Shown here piece after piece: positions 41,844 through 50,908 of a stretch of DNA of 64,000 nucleotides; positions within the stretch are counted from its first letter, which is position 1; each line of letters starts with the position of its first letter. The stretch covers positions 1,240,001-1,304,000 of the forward strand of contig NZ_CP025228.1 of NCBI RefSeq assembly GCF_004102025.1. Reading direction: 5' to 3'. The notes under the pieces were generated by a model. That model was not told the origin of the DNA. It saw nothing but the letters and a program-made list of their open reading frames with translations, and searched no databases. The stretch is from Actinomyces qiguomingii. GTDB taxonomy: Bacteria; Actinomycetota; Actinomycetes; Actinomycetales; Actinomycetaceae. A program made the translations under genes and the position numbers.

Positions 41844-43256
41844 CTAGGTGTTTGCGCCCAGGGCGGCGAGCATGGGGCGCATCTTCGCGGTAGTCTCGGC
41901 CAGTTCGTCGGCGGGCACCGACTCGGGCATGATCCCGCCGCCGCCGAACACCCGCGCCGGCGCCTCCGGTCCCACCCCGCCGGGCGGCAGCGCGGCACTG
42001 CGCAGCGCAATGCACCACTCGCCCTCTCCATGCCAGTCCACCCAGCCGACCGGACCGGCATACCGGCCCCGGTCCATGCCCTCGACCTCGGCGATGATGC
42101 GGGCGGCCGTGGCGGTGGGGGTGCCGCACACGGCCGCGGTGGGGTGCAGCGCGCCCACTAGGGACAGCGCCCCCGTGTCCCCGGCGACCACGCCGGTGAT
42201 GTCGGTGGCCAGGTGCAGCACATTCGGCAGCGTCAGCACCCGTGGCGCGGCGGCCTCCACCACCGAGCACAAGGGCTCCAGCGCCGAGAGCGCCGAGGCG
42301 CGCGCGAACTCGTGCTCGGCCCGGTTCTTCGCCGACGCCGTCAACCACCGCCCCAGTCGTTCCGCCTCGCGCTCGCGCGTCGCCGTATCACCCGGGTGAC
42401 GGCGCGCGGTGCCCGCGAGCACCCGGCTGGCCAGGCGCCGGTTCTCCAGCCGTACCAGCAGCTCCGGGGTCGCCCCCACCATGGCATCCACGGCGAAGGT
42501 CCAGCACGACGGGTAGCTCGCCCCCAGGCGCCGCAGCAGTTCGCCGGTCGCCAGGGGCGCCGTCGGCGCCACCAGCAGATCCCGCGCCAACACCACCTTG
42601 CGGGCCTCGCCGGCAGCCATGCGCCGCTGAACCTCGGTGACGGCGGCCAGATAGTCGGCCTCGGACAGCGCCCCGGGTGAGATCGCGGTGGCGGCGGGGG
42701 AGGGGACATCCGGCGTGGCGGACGCCGACGGGCGCAAACCGGCCAGAACCTCCGCCACCTCCGGGTGCGCCTCGCCGTCGGCGACGGCAGTGGTCAGCCA
42801 CGCCCCGGACTCATCCAGACCCACGAGCACCCGCGGCACGGTCAGCACGGAGACGGCAGCGGAGGCGGGGGAGAAGGCGATGGTTCCCAGGGCCACCGGG
42901 CCGGTGCCGGGCCGCACCAGCGGGTCGCGCCACCAGGAGGCGTACACGGTGGCGCGCCAGGCGCTCCGCAGCGCCTCGATCCGGTCCGGCCCCTGGGCCT
43001 CCAGTCGAAGCGCCCGTCCCCAACCGACCAGGCCGCGCCCGCGGCGCACCCAGCTGACGACGTCCTCGCGCCCGGCGAGGAGATCGAGCAGCCCCGTGCC
43101 GCCGTCGTCGCCCTCCGGGGTGACGACGCCGGCGGGCAGGGCGACGGTGCGGAAGGACAGGTGCGGCGGTGCGGCGGCGGCTCGCTGCGCGGACCAGGTG
43201 GGCGCGGCGGGCGCAGGAACGGTGGAGGCGTCTGGGCTCGGCCCGGGAGCAGTCAC
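41844..43256 (-). CDS. menF: Isochorismate synthase
   Basis: Chorismate-utilising enzyme giving isochorismate, the entry step of menaquinone synthesis. The 470-residue protein shows the general-base lysine in EARKVVLARD, the TPELLVRLENRRLASRVLAGTA segment, the E-rich FARASALSALEPL region, HLATDITGVV, LHPTAAVCGTPT and the C-terminal GPVGWVDWHGEGEWCIALRSA with a GGGGI metal-site tail, all typical of EntC/MenF. GTG at 43256 is chosen because GGAGG precedes it by 6 nt and it lies 1 bp after the menG stop; an in-frame ATG at 43280 is possible. It forms a two-gene operon with menG. Confidence 0.92.
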   Translation of the reverse strand: MTAPGPSPDASTVPAPAAPTWSAQRAAAAPPHLSFRTVALPAGVVTPEGDDGGTGLLDLLAGREDVVSWVRRGRGLVGWGRALRLEAQGPDRIEALRSAWRATVYASWWRDPLVRPGTGPVALGTIAFSPASAAVSVLTVPRVLVGLDESGAWLTTAVADGEAHPEVAEVLAGLRPSASATPDVPSPAATAISPGALSEADYLAAVTEVQRRMAAGEARKVVLARDLLVAPTAPLATGELLRRLGASYPSCWTFAVDAMVGATPELLVRLENRRLASRVLAGTARRHPGDTATREREAERLGRWLTASAKNRAEHEFARASALSALEPLCSVVEAAAPRVLTLPNVLHLATDITGVVAGDTGALSLVGALHPTAAVCGTPTATAARIIAEVEGMDRGRYAGPVGWVDWHGEGEWCIALRSAALPPGGVGPEAPARVFGGGGIMPESVPADELAETTAKMRPMLAALGANT

Positions 43257-43257
43257 C

Positions 43258-44001
43258 TCAGGCCTCCGGCGTCGACGCATGGTCGCCGGCGCTGCCGTCC
43301 GCGGGAACCTCCGGCTTGGTGGCGCGGTGGATGGCGACGATCCCGCCGGACAGGTTCTTATAGCCCACGCTCCGCCAGCCGGCGTCCTGGATCAACGCCG
43401 CCAGGGCCCCCTGGTCCGGCCAGGCCAGGATCGACTCGCCCAGGTAGCCGTAGGCGTCGGCGTTGGAGGACACCAGCCTTCCGGCTGCCGGCAGAGCAGT
43501 GCCCAGGTAGAAGCGGTACAGGCGCCGGAATGCCGTATGCACGGGCGTGGAGAACTCGGCGATCACCAGTCGTCCACCGGGGCGAGTCACCCGGGCCATC
43601 TCCGCCAGCGCGCCGGCGGTGTCCTGCACATTGCGCAATCCGTAGGAGATGGTGACCGCGTCGAAGTCGGCATCGGGGAAGGGCAGGGCGGTGGCGTCGC
43701 CGACCACGAACTCGATCTCCGGGTGGCGGCGGCGTCCCTCGGCCACCATGCCGGCGGACAGGTCGCAGGCCACCACCTGTGCGCCGTCGGCCGCGTAATC
43801 GACGCTGGAGGTGCCGGTGCCGGCGGCCAGATCCAGCACCCGCATGCCGGGACGGGCGGCGACGGTGGCGCGCGTGACTGCGCGCCACATGCGCACCTGC
43901 CACAGACTCATCAGGTCATTCGTCAGGTCATAGCGGCGCGCGACGGCGTCGAACATGCCTGCGACCTCGCGGGGGTCCTTGGCGAGAGAGGCTCGACTCA
44001 T
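43258..44001 (-). CDS. menG: Demethylmenaquinone methyltransferase
   Basis: SAM-dependent C-methyltransferase performing the last step of menaquinone synthesis (also called UbiE). The 247-residue protein begins with the family-typical [27 protein letters not shown] region and has SAM motif [17 protein letters not shown], motif [23 protein letters not shown], and the [13 protein letters not shown] segment. Length is standard. The ATG at 44001 lacks a strong ribosome site; GAGGAT six bases upstream could be a weak leaderless -10. It is transcribed ahead of menF and divergently from the menJ-nuo operon. Confidence 0.95.
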   Translation of the reverse strand: MSRASLAKDPREVAGMFDAVARRYDLTNDLMSLWQVRMWRAVTRATVAARPGMRVLDLAAGTGTSSVDYAADGAQVVACDLSAGMVAEGRRRHPEIEFVVGDATALPFPDADFDAVTISYGLRNVQDTAGALAEMARVTRPGGRLVIAEFSTPVHTAFRRLYRFYLGTALPAAGRLVSSNADAYGYLGESILAWPDQGALAALIQDAGWRSVGYKNLSGGIVAIHRATKPEVPADGSAGDHASTPEA

Positions 44002-44350
44002 GGGCCGATCCTCGCAGATCTCGTCTGCGCTCCCGAGCCGACCGGCCGCGCGGGCAGGCGCCGGTTTTGCCGCGATTGCGCCCAGCGGCGTGAATTCGCA
44101 AGGCAAGGTATCTCTAATTAGTCGGCTCCGGTCGGGTCGTCCTCGCCGCGCCCCCACGCCGGCGGGGCGCGTTATCCTGAGAATGTTGAGGGAAAGATGC
44201 TCCTGCCCGTCAGGGGGTGTGGGCGGGCAGTGGCGGCATGAGGTGACTCGGTAATGTCGGCGCCGGTCCCGTCTGTCCGCCGGGCCGTGGCGCCGCCCCG
44301 CGGTCGCCATTCCCAGCCCACGAGTCCGTAAACGAAGGAGGCGCGCAGCA
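44002..44350. promoter_or_regulatory. divergent control region between menG-menF and the menJ-nuo operon
   Basis: 349 bp with no gene. A relatively A+T-rich segment at 44097-44120 includes AAGGCAAGGTATCTCTAAT (44100-44118), which partly matches the DtxR/IdeR iron-box consensus (about half of 19 positions). GTTATCCTGAGAATG at about 44170 offers a TATCCT -10 for the rightward operon. GAAGGAGG just before 44351 is the ribosome site of the first rightward gene. These calls are by eye. Confidence 0.4.
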
Positions 44351-45649
44351 ATGGCAGCAGCCGCCGGCGATATGAGCGCCGACGTGGTCGTTGTGGGTGC
44401 CGGTCCCGCCGGTTCCGCGGCCGCCTACCATCTGGCCGCCCTCGGCATGGACGTGCTGCTTTTGGAACGGCATGAGCTCGGCCGTGACAAGGTCTGCGGC
44501 GATGGCCTGACTCCTGCCGCGGTGCGCGAGCTGGTCGCCATGGGCGTGGATACTTCCACCTGGCAGCGGAACCAGGGGCTGCGGGTTATCGGTGGCGGAC
44601 ACCTGCTGCACATCCCCTGGCCGGAACAGCCCAGCCTGCCCTCCTATGGCCTGTCCCGACGCCGCAGCGAGTTGGACCGGGACCTGGCCGAGCATGCCGT
44701 AAGAGCCGGTGCGCGTCTGCTCACCGGGGTCACTGTCACTGCCCCCGTCACCAACGCCTCCGGGCGGGTCGTCGGGGTCGAGGTCCGGCCCACTCCACGT
44801 CATCCCGAAGCGGGTATCGCCGCGCCCACCACGGTTACGGCGCCCCTGATCATGGACGCCGGCGGCGTCTCCGCACGCCTGGCCACCGCCGCAGGCCGCG
44901 CGAAGGATGAGTGCAAACCTTTGGGCGTGGCTGTACGCGCCTACTTCCGCTCTCCGCGCGCCGACGACGCCTGGATGGAGTCAAGGCTCGAACTGTGGGA
45001 CGGGCCCGCCGGTCGAGGCGACCTGCTGCCCGGATACGGCTGGATCTGGAGCGTGGGCGATGGCCTGGTCAATGTGGGTCTGGGCTCGGTGGCCTCTACT
45101 ACAGCAGCGGCCTCGGCCCGCGGCATCGACTACCGCGCCGTATTCAAGCGCTGGCTCGCGCACGTCCCCGCCGCCTGGGGCTTCACCCCCGACAACCAGG
45201 TCGGACGTCTGGGTTCGGCCGCCCTGCCCATGGCCTTCAACCGCAAGCCGCAGTATGCCGACGGACTCATGCTACTGGGCGATGCCGGCGGTATGGTGTC
45301 GCCCTTCAACGGGGAGGGCATTGCCCAGGCACTGGCCTCCGGTCGACTGGCTGCCGAGGCGGCCGCCCAGGCTGCTGCCCGCACCACCGCCGCGGGCCGT
45401 GAACTCGCCCTGCGCCAGTACCCCGCCGCGCTGAAGGCGCAGCTGGGCGGCTACTACACGCTCGGGCGCATCTTCGTCGCCCTGATCGAGCACCCGGAGG
45501 TGATGCGCCTGTGCACCCGCTACGGGCTGCCCCGCAAACGCCTCATGCGGTTCGTCGCCAAGCTCCTGTCAGACGGCTGGGAGCGTCGCGGCGGCGATGG
45601 AATCGACCACTTCATCCAACTTCTGACAAGGATGGTGCCGGCAGCATGA
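44351..45649 (+). CDS. Geranylgeranyl-reductase-family flavoprotein, MenJ-like
   Basis: FAD-dependent reductase of the GGR family, 432 residues. An N-terminal dinucleotide-binding motif [17 protein letters not shown] is followed by [10 protein letters not shown] (the GGR signature around Lys-Val-Cys-Gly), [18 protein letters not shown], and [26 protein letters not shown]. In mycobacteria the homologue (MenJ) saturates one isoprene unit of menaquinone; its position between menG and nuoA and its overlap with nuoA (ATGA) suit that role. It leads the nuo operon, so quinone tailoring and its main reductase are co-expressed. Exact number of bonds reduced is unknown. Confidence 0.88.
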   Translation: MAAAAGDMSADVVVVGAGPAGSAAAYHLAALGMDVLLLERHELGRDKVCGDGLTPAAVRELVAMGVDTSTWQRNQGLRVIGGGHLLHIPWPEQPSLPSYGLSRRRSELDRDLAEHAVRAGARLLTGVTVTAPVTNASGRVVGVEVRPTPRHPEAGIAAPTTVTAPLIMDAGGVSARLATAAGRAKDECKPLGVAVRAYFRSPRADDAWMESRLELWDGPAGRGDLLPGYGWIWSVGDGLVNVGLGSVASTTAAASARGIDYRAVFKRWLAHVPAAWGFTPDNQVGRLGSAALPMAFNRKPQYADGLMLLGDAGGMVSPFNGEGIAQALASGRLAAEAAAQAAARTTAAGRELALRQYPAALKAQLGGYYTLGRIFVALIEHPEVMRLCTRYGLPRKRLMRFVAKLLSDGWERRGGDGIDHFIQLLTRMVPAA

Positions 45650-46005
45650 ATCCCTATGTATCGCTCCTCATCATGGCGGCAGTGGCCATGGTCATCGCCA
45701 TCGGTGGCCTGGTGCTGTCTGCCATTGTGAGCCCAAACCGGCGCAACCGGGTCAAAGTCGCCAACTACGAGTGCGGCATCGACCCCACTCCCACTAACGT
45801 CGACCAGGGCCGGTTCCCGGTGTCTTTCTATCTGGTCGGCATGACCTTCATCATCTTCGACGTCGAGGTCGTCTTCCTGTACCCGTGGGCCACCGCCTTC
45901 GCGCAGCTGGGTTTCTTCGGGCTGAGTGCCGCCCTCGTCTTCATCGGCCTGATTACGGTGCCCTACGTCCTGGAGTGGCGTCGCGGCGGCCTGGACTGGG
46001 AGTAA
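45646..46005 (+). CDS. nuoA: NADH-quinone oxidoreductase subunit A
   Basis: Small membrane subunit of complex I, 119 residues, with three membrane helices and the conserved [11 protein letters not shown] loop that faces the quinone site, followed by [22 protein letters not shown]. The ATG overlaps the preceding reductase stop. It opens a complete fourteen-gene nuoA-N cluster in the canonical order. Confidence 0.96.
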   Translation: MNPYVSLLIMAAVAMVIAIGGLVLSAIVSPNRRNRVKVANYECGIDPTPTNVDQGRFPVSFYLVGMTFIIFDVEVVFLYPWATAFAQLGFFGLSAALVFIGLITVPYVLEWRRGGLDWE

Positions 46006-46018
46006 GGGAGCGCGACTG

Positions 46019-46639
46019 ATGAATATGCGCGAGTACAAAGAGAAGATGCGCCACATCCCCTCCAAGCGGGATGACCTGCGTGCGCAGGCGCTGGAGAGCG
46101 TCGAGGGGCCGGGCTTCATGCTCACCACCGTGGAGAAGCTGGCCGACCTGGCTCAGGCGCGTTCGCTGTGGCCGGTGACCATGGGCCTGGCCTGCTGCGC
46201 CATCGAGATGATGGCCACCGGCACGCCCCGCTTCGACATGGCCCGCTTCGGCTGGGAGGTGTTCCGTGCCTCGCCGCGCCACGCCGATGTCATGATCGTC
46301 TCCGGTCGTGTCTCCCACAAGATGGCGCCGGTGGTGCGCAACGTCTATGACTCCATGCCCGAACCCAAATGGGTCATCTCCATGGGTGCCTGCGCCTCCT
46401 CCGGCGGCATGTTCAACAACTACGCCGTTGTCCAGGGCGCGGACCACATCGTGCCGGTGGACATCTACCTGCCCGGCTGTCCGCCGCGACCGGAGATGCT
46501 GTTGAACGCCATGCTCGAACTGACCCGACAGATTGAGCGCAAGCCGATCTTCGCCCACCGCGAGGAGATTGCCCGCGCTGTCGAGGCCGCCGCCCTCAAG
46601 GCCGTGCCCACCGCCGAGATGAAGGGGCTGCTCGCATGA
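46019..46639 (+). CDS. nuoB: NADH-quinone oxidoreductase subunit B
   Basis: Peripheral-arm subunit carrying the terminal [4Fe-4S] cluster N2 that reduces menaquinone. In 206 residues the four cluster cysteines are in the [21 protein letters not shown] and LPGCPPRPE segments. The start lies 13 bp after nuoA, and the stop overlaps the nuoC ATG. Length is normal. Confidence 0.97.
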   Translation: MNMREYKEKMRHIPSKRDDLRAQALESVEGPGFMLTTVEKLADLAQARSLWPVTMGLACCAIEMMATGTPRFDMARFGWEVFRASPRHADVMIVSGRVSHKMAPVVRNVYDSMPEPKWVISMGACASSGGMFNNYAVVQGADHIVPVDIYLPGCPPRPEMLLNAMLELTRQIERKPIFAHREEIARAVEAAALKAVPTAEMKGLLA

Positions 46640-47412
46640 CCACCAACGCTGCGAACGCTGAGAACAACGCCGCCCCCGACGCCGTCGCCCCGCCCACGGC
46701 CGAGGCGGTCCCCGAGGTGGCCGGCAGGCCGGTGCGCGAGGAACTGCGCCTGGAGGTGATCGGCACCCACACCGGCCAGTTCGGCGCCTCCGATGCTGGT
46801 GACACCACCGGCTACGGGGGCACCGTCGGCGTCGTCTCCCTGGCACCCGCCGCCGTCCGGCCGTACGGGAAGTGGTTCGACGACGTCGTCGACGCCCTGA
46901 TCGAGGACCTCGCCCAGGCCGGGGTGGAGCCCGCCACAGCCATTGAGAAAGTAGTCGTCGAGCACGACGAGCTGACCCTGTTCGTCACCCGCGAGCACCT
47001 GCTGGACGTAGCCCGCCCACTGCGTGATGACCAGGATCTGCGCTTCGAGCTGTGCCTGGGCGTGACCGGCGTGCACTACCCGGGCGACTCCGGGCGCGAG
47101 TTGCACGCCTGCTATGAGCTGATCTCCCTGACGCATGGCGCTCGCGCCCTGCGCCTGGAGGTTGCCCTCCCGCAGGATGACCCGCATGTGCCCTCACTCG
47201 TGCCGGTCTACCCCGGCAATGACTGGCACGAGCGTGAGGCCTGGGACCTGATGGGCATCGTCTTCGACGGACACCCGAATTTGACGCGCTCGGCCATGCC
47301 TGACGACTGGGTCGGGCACCCGCAGCGTAAGGACTACCCGCTTGGCGGCATCCCCGTCGAGTACAAGGGCGCCTCAACCGCCACCGCAGACACCCGGAGG
47401 TCGTACCGCTGA
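46636..47412 (+). CDS. nuoC: NADH-quinone oxidoreductase subunit C
   Basis: 30-kDa hydrophilic subunit of the connecting module, 258 residues, with the conserved segments [43 protein letters not shown] and [13 protein letters not shown]. The N-terminal 60 residues are a variable Ala/Glu/Pro-rich extension. It is separate from nuoD (not the fused NuoCD of enterobacteria); the genes overlap by one base at 47412. Confidence 0.96.
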   Translation: MTTNAANAENNAAPDAVAPPTAEAVPEVAGRPVREELRLEVIGTHTGQFGASDAGDTTGYGGTVGVVSLAPAAVRPYGKWFDDVVDALIEDLAQAGVEPATAIEKVVVEHDELTLFVTREHLLDVARPLRDDQDLRFELCLGVTGVHYPGDSGRELHACYELISLTHGARALRLEVALPQDDPHVPSLVPVYPGNDWHEREAWDLMGIVFDGHPNLTRSAMPDDWVGHPQRKDYPLGGIPVEYKGASTATADTRRSYR

Positions 47413-48791
47413 TGAGCAACATGCACGCCACCGGTCCCGCCACCGACGAACTCGCCGACGACGCCCCCCAGTTCACCGCCAACGGCGGCGACTGGGATGA
47501 GATCGCCGCCCAGATCGCCGCCCGCGACGAGACCGACCGACTCCAGCGTGACCGCGTAGTGGTCAATATGGGGCCGATTCACCCCTCCACCCACGGCGTG
47601 TTGCGCCTGCTGCTGGAGACGGACGGGGAGACCGTCACCGAGCTTCGCGCCGGCACCGGCTTCCTGCACACCGGTATTGAGAAGAACATGGAGTACCGCA
47701 CGTGGGTGCAGGGTGCGACCTTCGTGACCCGCATGGACTACGTGGCCCCCTTCTTCCAGGAGGTCGGCTACGCACTGGCGGTGGAGAAGCTGCTGGGCAT
47801 AACCGATGATGTGCCCGAGAAGGCGACCGTGGCCCGCGTGGTGCTCATGGAGCTCAACCGCATCGCCAGCCACGTGGTGGCCATCGGCTCGGCCGGCAAC
47901 GAGATGGGCGGCACCACGCTGATGACTATCTCCTTCCGCTGCCGGGAGAACATTCTGCGCGCCTTCGAGATGGCCTCGGGGCTGCGCATGAACCACGCCT
48001 ATGTGCGTCCCGGCGGCCTGGCCCAGGACCTGCCGGAGGGCTTCACCGACTTCGTCCGTTCGGTCATGCCGAACATCAAGAACGACGTCGGCGAGTTGGA
48101 GTCCCTGCTCATGGCCAATCCGATCCTGAAGTCCCGCTTCGTGGGAATCGGTGAGATGAGCCTGGCGGCCGCCATGGCGATGGGGCTGACCGGGCCATGT
48201 GTGCGGGCCGCCGGCTACCCGCTGGACATGCGCAAGCTGCGCCCCTACTGCGGGTACGAGACCTACGACTTCGAGGTCCCCGTCTATGACAACTCCGACT
48301 GCTACAACCGGCTGCGGGTCCGTTTCGACGAGTGCTATCAGTCACTCAAGATCGTCTCGCAGGCGCTGGACCGGCTCGATGAGATCGCCGCCCGCGGCGA
48401 CGACCCCTCCAACGCCACTATGGTCTGCGATCCGACCATCGCCTGGCCGGCCCGTATGGCCATCGCCACCGACGGGCAGGGGCAGTCCCTGGAGCACGTC
48501 AAAGAGATCATGGGCAGCTCCATGGAGTCCCTGATCCACCACTTCAAACTCGTCACCCAGGGGTTCCGGGTGCCGCCCGGGCAGGTGTACCAGACCGTGG
48601 AGCACGCCAAAGGCGTCCTGGGCATCCAGGCCGTGTCCGACGGCGGCACCCGCCCCTACCGGGTCCACTTCCGCGACCCGTCCTACTCCAACCTGCAATC
48701 GCTGGCCATGATGTGCGAGGGCGGCATGATCGCCGACGTCGTCGCCTCACTGTCCTCGATCGACCCCGTCCTGGGAGGCGTGGACCGCTAA
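47412..48791 (+). CDS. nuoD: NADH-quinone oxidoreductase subunit D
   Basis: 49-kDa subunit forming the quinone-binding cavity with NuoB, 459 residues. Conserved marks are [54 protein letters not shown] and the C-terminal [39 protein letters not shown]. The first 50 residues are a variable extension. The start overlaps the nuoC stop and the stop overlaps the nuoE ATG. Confidence 0.97.
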   Translation: MSNMHATGPATDELADDAPQFTANGGDWDEIAAQIAARDETDRLQRDRVVVNMGPIHPSTHGVLRLLLETDGETVTELRAGTGFLHTGIEKNMEYRTWVQGATFVTRMDYVAPFFQEVGYALAVEKLLGITDDVPEKATVARVVLMELNRIASHVVAIGSAGNEMGGTTLMTISFRCRENILRAFEMASGLRMNHAYVRPGGLAQDLPEGFTDFVRSVMPNIKNDVGELESLLMANPILKSRFVGIGEMSLAAAMAMGLTGPCVRAAGYPLDMRKLRPYCGYETYDFEVPVYDNSDCYNRLRVRFDECYQSLKIVSQALDRLDEIAARGDDPSNATMVCDPTIAWPARMAIATDGQGQSLEHVKEIMGSSMESLIHHFKLVTQGFRVPPGQVYQTVEHAKGVLGIQAVSDGGTRPYRVHFRDPSYSNLQSLAMMCEGGMIADVVASLSSIDPVLGGVDR

Positions 48792-49546
48792 TGAGCACCA
48801 CTTCCGAGAACATCCCCGCTCCGGCAGCCGCCGGAACCTCCCTCGGTTACACCCCCGAGGTGGCCGCCCGGCTGGATACCGATATCGCGGAGATCATGGG
48901 CCGCTACCCGGCCGGGTATGAGCGCAGTGCCATCATCCCGATGCTGCACCTGATTCAGAGTGTGGACGGCTACGTCTCGCCTGCGGGCCTGGCGCTGGTG
49001 GCACAGAAACTGGGACTGACCCGCTCCGAGGTCTCCGCCGTGGCGACCTTCTACAGCCAATTCCGCCGCCACCCTGCGGGCGAGTACCACGTGGGCGTGT
49101 GCACCAACGCCCTGTGCGCCGTCATGGGCGGGGATGAGGTCTGGCAGGCCGTGAGCGAGCACACCGGGCTCGGCAGTGACGAGACCAGCGCGGACGGACG
49201 CATCAGCCTTGAGCGTGTGGAGTGCAACGCCGCCTGTGACTACGCACCCGTGGTGATGATCAACTGGGAGTTCTTCGACAACCAGACTCCCGCCTCCGCC
49301 GTCGACTTGATCGAGCGCCTGGAACGGGGCGAGGACGTCGCCCCCACCCGCGGTCCAGAGACCGTGCCCACCTTCCGCGAGAATGAGCGGCTGCTGGCCG
49401 GATTCGAGGACGGTCGTGCCGATGAAGGCGTGGCTGCCGGCGAGTCCAGCCTGCGCGGACTGCGGTTGGCCCGTGAGCACGACTGGACCGCTCCCGCCGA
49501 GCAATCGGCTCCCGACGACGCACCCGCCCAGGAGGAGGACAAGTGA
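48791..49546 (+). CDS. nuoE: NADH-quinone oxidoreductase subunit E
   Basis: 24-kDa subunit of the NADH dehydrogenase module holding [2Fe-2S] cluster N1a. In 251 residues the four cysteines occur as CTNALC and CNAAC within the thioredoxin-like domain. After about residue 185 comes an acidic C-terminal extension, also seen in other actinobacterial NuoE proteins. The ATG at 48791 overlaps the nuoD stop. Confidence 0.95.
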   Translation: MSTTSENIPAPAAAGTSLGYTPEVAARLDTDIAEIMGRYPAGYERSAIIPMLHLIQSVDGYVSPAGLALVAQKLGLTRSEVSAVATFYSQFRRHPAGEYHVGVCTNALCAVMGGDEVWQAVSEHTGLGSDETSADGRISLERVECNAACDYAPVVMINWEFFDNQTPASAVDLIERLERGEDVAPTRGPETVPTFRENERLLAGFEDGRADEGVAAGESSLRGLRLAREHDWTAPAEQSAPDDAPAQEEDK

Positions 49547-50904
49547 GCGAGCAGACTCCCGGCTCTGTAGAGCCGAGCTTCACCGCGCCGGGAACACTCA
49601 CCCCGGTCGTTACTGACATATGGGACAAGCAGCGCTCCTGGACGCTGGAGGCCTACCGCGACGCCGGTGGTTACCGGGGTCTGGCGCGTGCCAAGACGAT
49701 GAGTCCGGAGGAGCTGGTCAACCTTGTCAAGGATTCCAATCTGCGCGGCCGTGGCGGCGCCGGTTTCCCCACCGGGCTGAAGTGGTCCTTCCTGCCTGCC
49801 CCGGACGGACTGCCCCGCTACCTGGTGGTCAATGCCGATGAGTCCGAGCCCGGAACTTGCAAGGACATGCCGACCCTGATCGCCAATCCGCATGCCCTGG
49901 TGGAGGGCGTGGCCATCACCTCCCGCGCAATCGGTGCCGACCGCGCCTTCGTGTATGTGCGCGGCGAGGTTGCCCACGCCTATCGGCGCCTGCTGCACGC
50001 CATCCACGAGGCGGCCGACGCCGGTCTGCTTGCCGACGGCTTCGGCCTGGACGGCAAGCAGCCGCTGACGATCATTGCTCACGCCGGTGCCGGCGCCTAT
50101 ATCTGCGGGGAGGAGACCGCACTGCTGGACTCCCTGGAGGGACGCCGCGGTCATCCCCGCCTGCGCCCGCCCTTCCCGGCCGTGCAGGGTCTTTACGCCC
50201 GCCCCACCGTCATCAACAACGTGGAGACGATCGCCTCCGTGCCCGGGGTGCTGGCCCACGGCGCTGCCTGGTACTCCTCCATGGGAACCGAGCGTTCCAA
50301 GGGGCACGGCCTGTTCTCCGTGACCGGGCATGTGACCAACCCCGGCCAGTTCGAGGCGCCCTTCGGCATCACCATGCGTGAGCTGATCGAGCTGGCCGGC
50401 GGAATCCGAAGGGGTCACCAGCTGAAGTTCTGGGTGCCGGGCGGCTCTTCCACCCCGATCTTTGGCCCTGAGGAGTTGGACATCCCGCTCGACTACGAGT
50501 CCGTGGTGGGCGCCGGCTCCCTGCTGGGCACCCGCGCCTTGCAGGTCTTCGACGACACCGTCTCCGTGGTGCGCGTGGTGTCCCGGTGGACCGAGTTCTA
50601 CCAGCACGAGTCCTGCGGTAAATGCACCCCCTGCCGGGAGGGTACCTACTGGATGCGGCAGATCATGACCCGCCTGGAGGCCGGGCGGGGCGAACCCGGT
50701 GACGTGGAGAAGCTGGAGGACATCGCCGCCAACATCTATGGGCGCTCCTTCTGCGCCCTCGGGGATGCGGCCGCCACCCCGATCCAGTCCGGCATCAAGC
50801 GGTTCCGCAGCGAGTTCGAGGCCGGTTACACCACGCCCGCGGCCGAGCTGTTTCCTCCCGCGGCCTCCTCCATTGTCAACAGCCAGGCCGAGAGCGGACG
50901 GTGA
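49543..50904 (+). CDS. nuoF: NADH-quinone oxidoreductase subunit F
   Basis: 51-kDa NADH- and FMN-binding subunit, 453 residues. The glycine-rich LRGRGGAGFPTGLKWSF motif binds NADH/FMN, AGAGAYICGEETALLDSLEG follows, and the [4Fe-4S] cluster N3 ligands are in SCGKCTPCREGTYW plus the downstream Cys in SFCALGDAAATP. GTG start overlaps the nuoE stop. Confidence 0.97.
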   Translation: MSEQTPGSVEPSFTAPGTLTPVVTDIWDKQRSWTLEAYRDAGGYRGLARAKTMSPEELVNLVKDSNLRGRGGAGFPTGLKWSFLPAPDGLPRYLVVNADESEPGTCKDMPTLIANPHALVEGVAITSRAIGADRAFVYVRGEVAHAYRRLLHAIHEAADAGLLADGFGLDGKQPLTIIAHAGAGAYICGEETALLDSLEGRRGHPRLRPPFPAVQGLYARPTVINNVETIASVPGVLAHGAAWYSSMGTERSKGHGLFSVTGHVTNPGQFEAPFGITMRELIELAGGIRRGHQLKFWVPGGSSTPIFGPEELDIPLDYESVVGAGSLLGTRALQVFDDTVSVVRVVSRWTEFYQHESCGKCTPCREGTYWMRQIMTRLEAGRGEPGDVEKLEDIAANIYGRSFCALGDAAATPIQSGIKRFRSEFEAGYTTPAAELFPPAASSIVNSQAESGR

Positions 50905-50908
50905 CCAC

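Noticed and set aside
40918..42348. Minus-strand open frame of 476 codons spanning permease 2 and menF
   Set aside because: Arg/Gly/His-rich without motifs; both real genes in the region are well supported in other frames.
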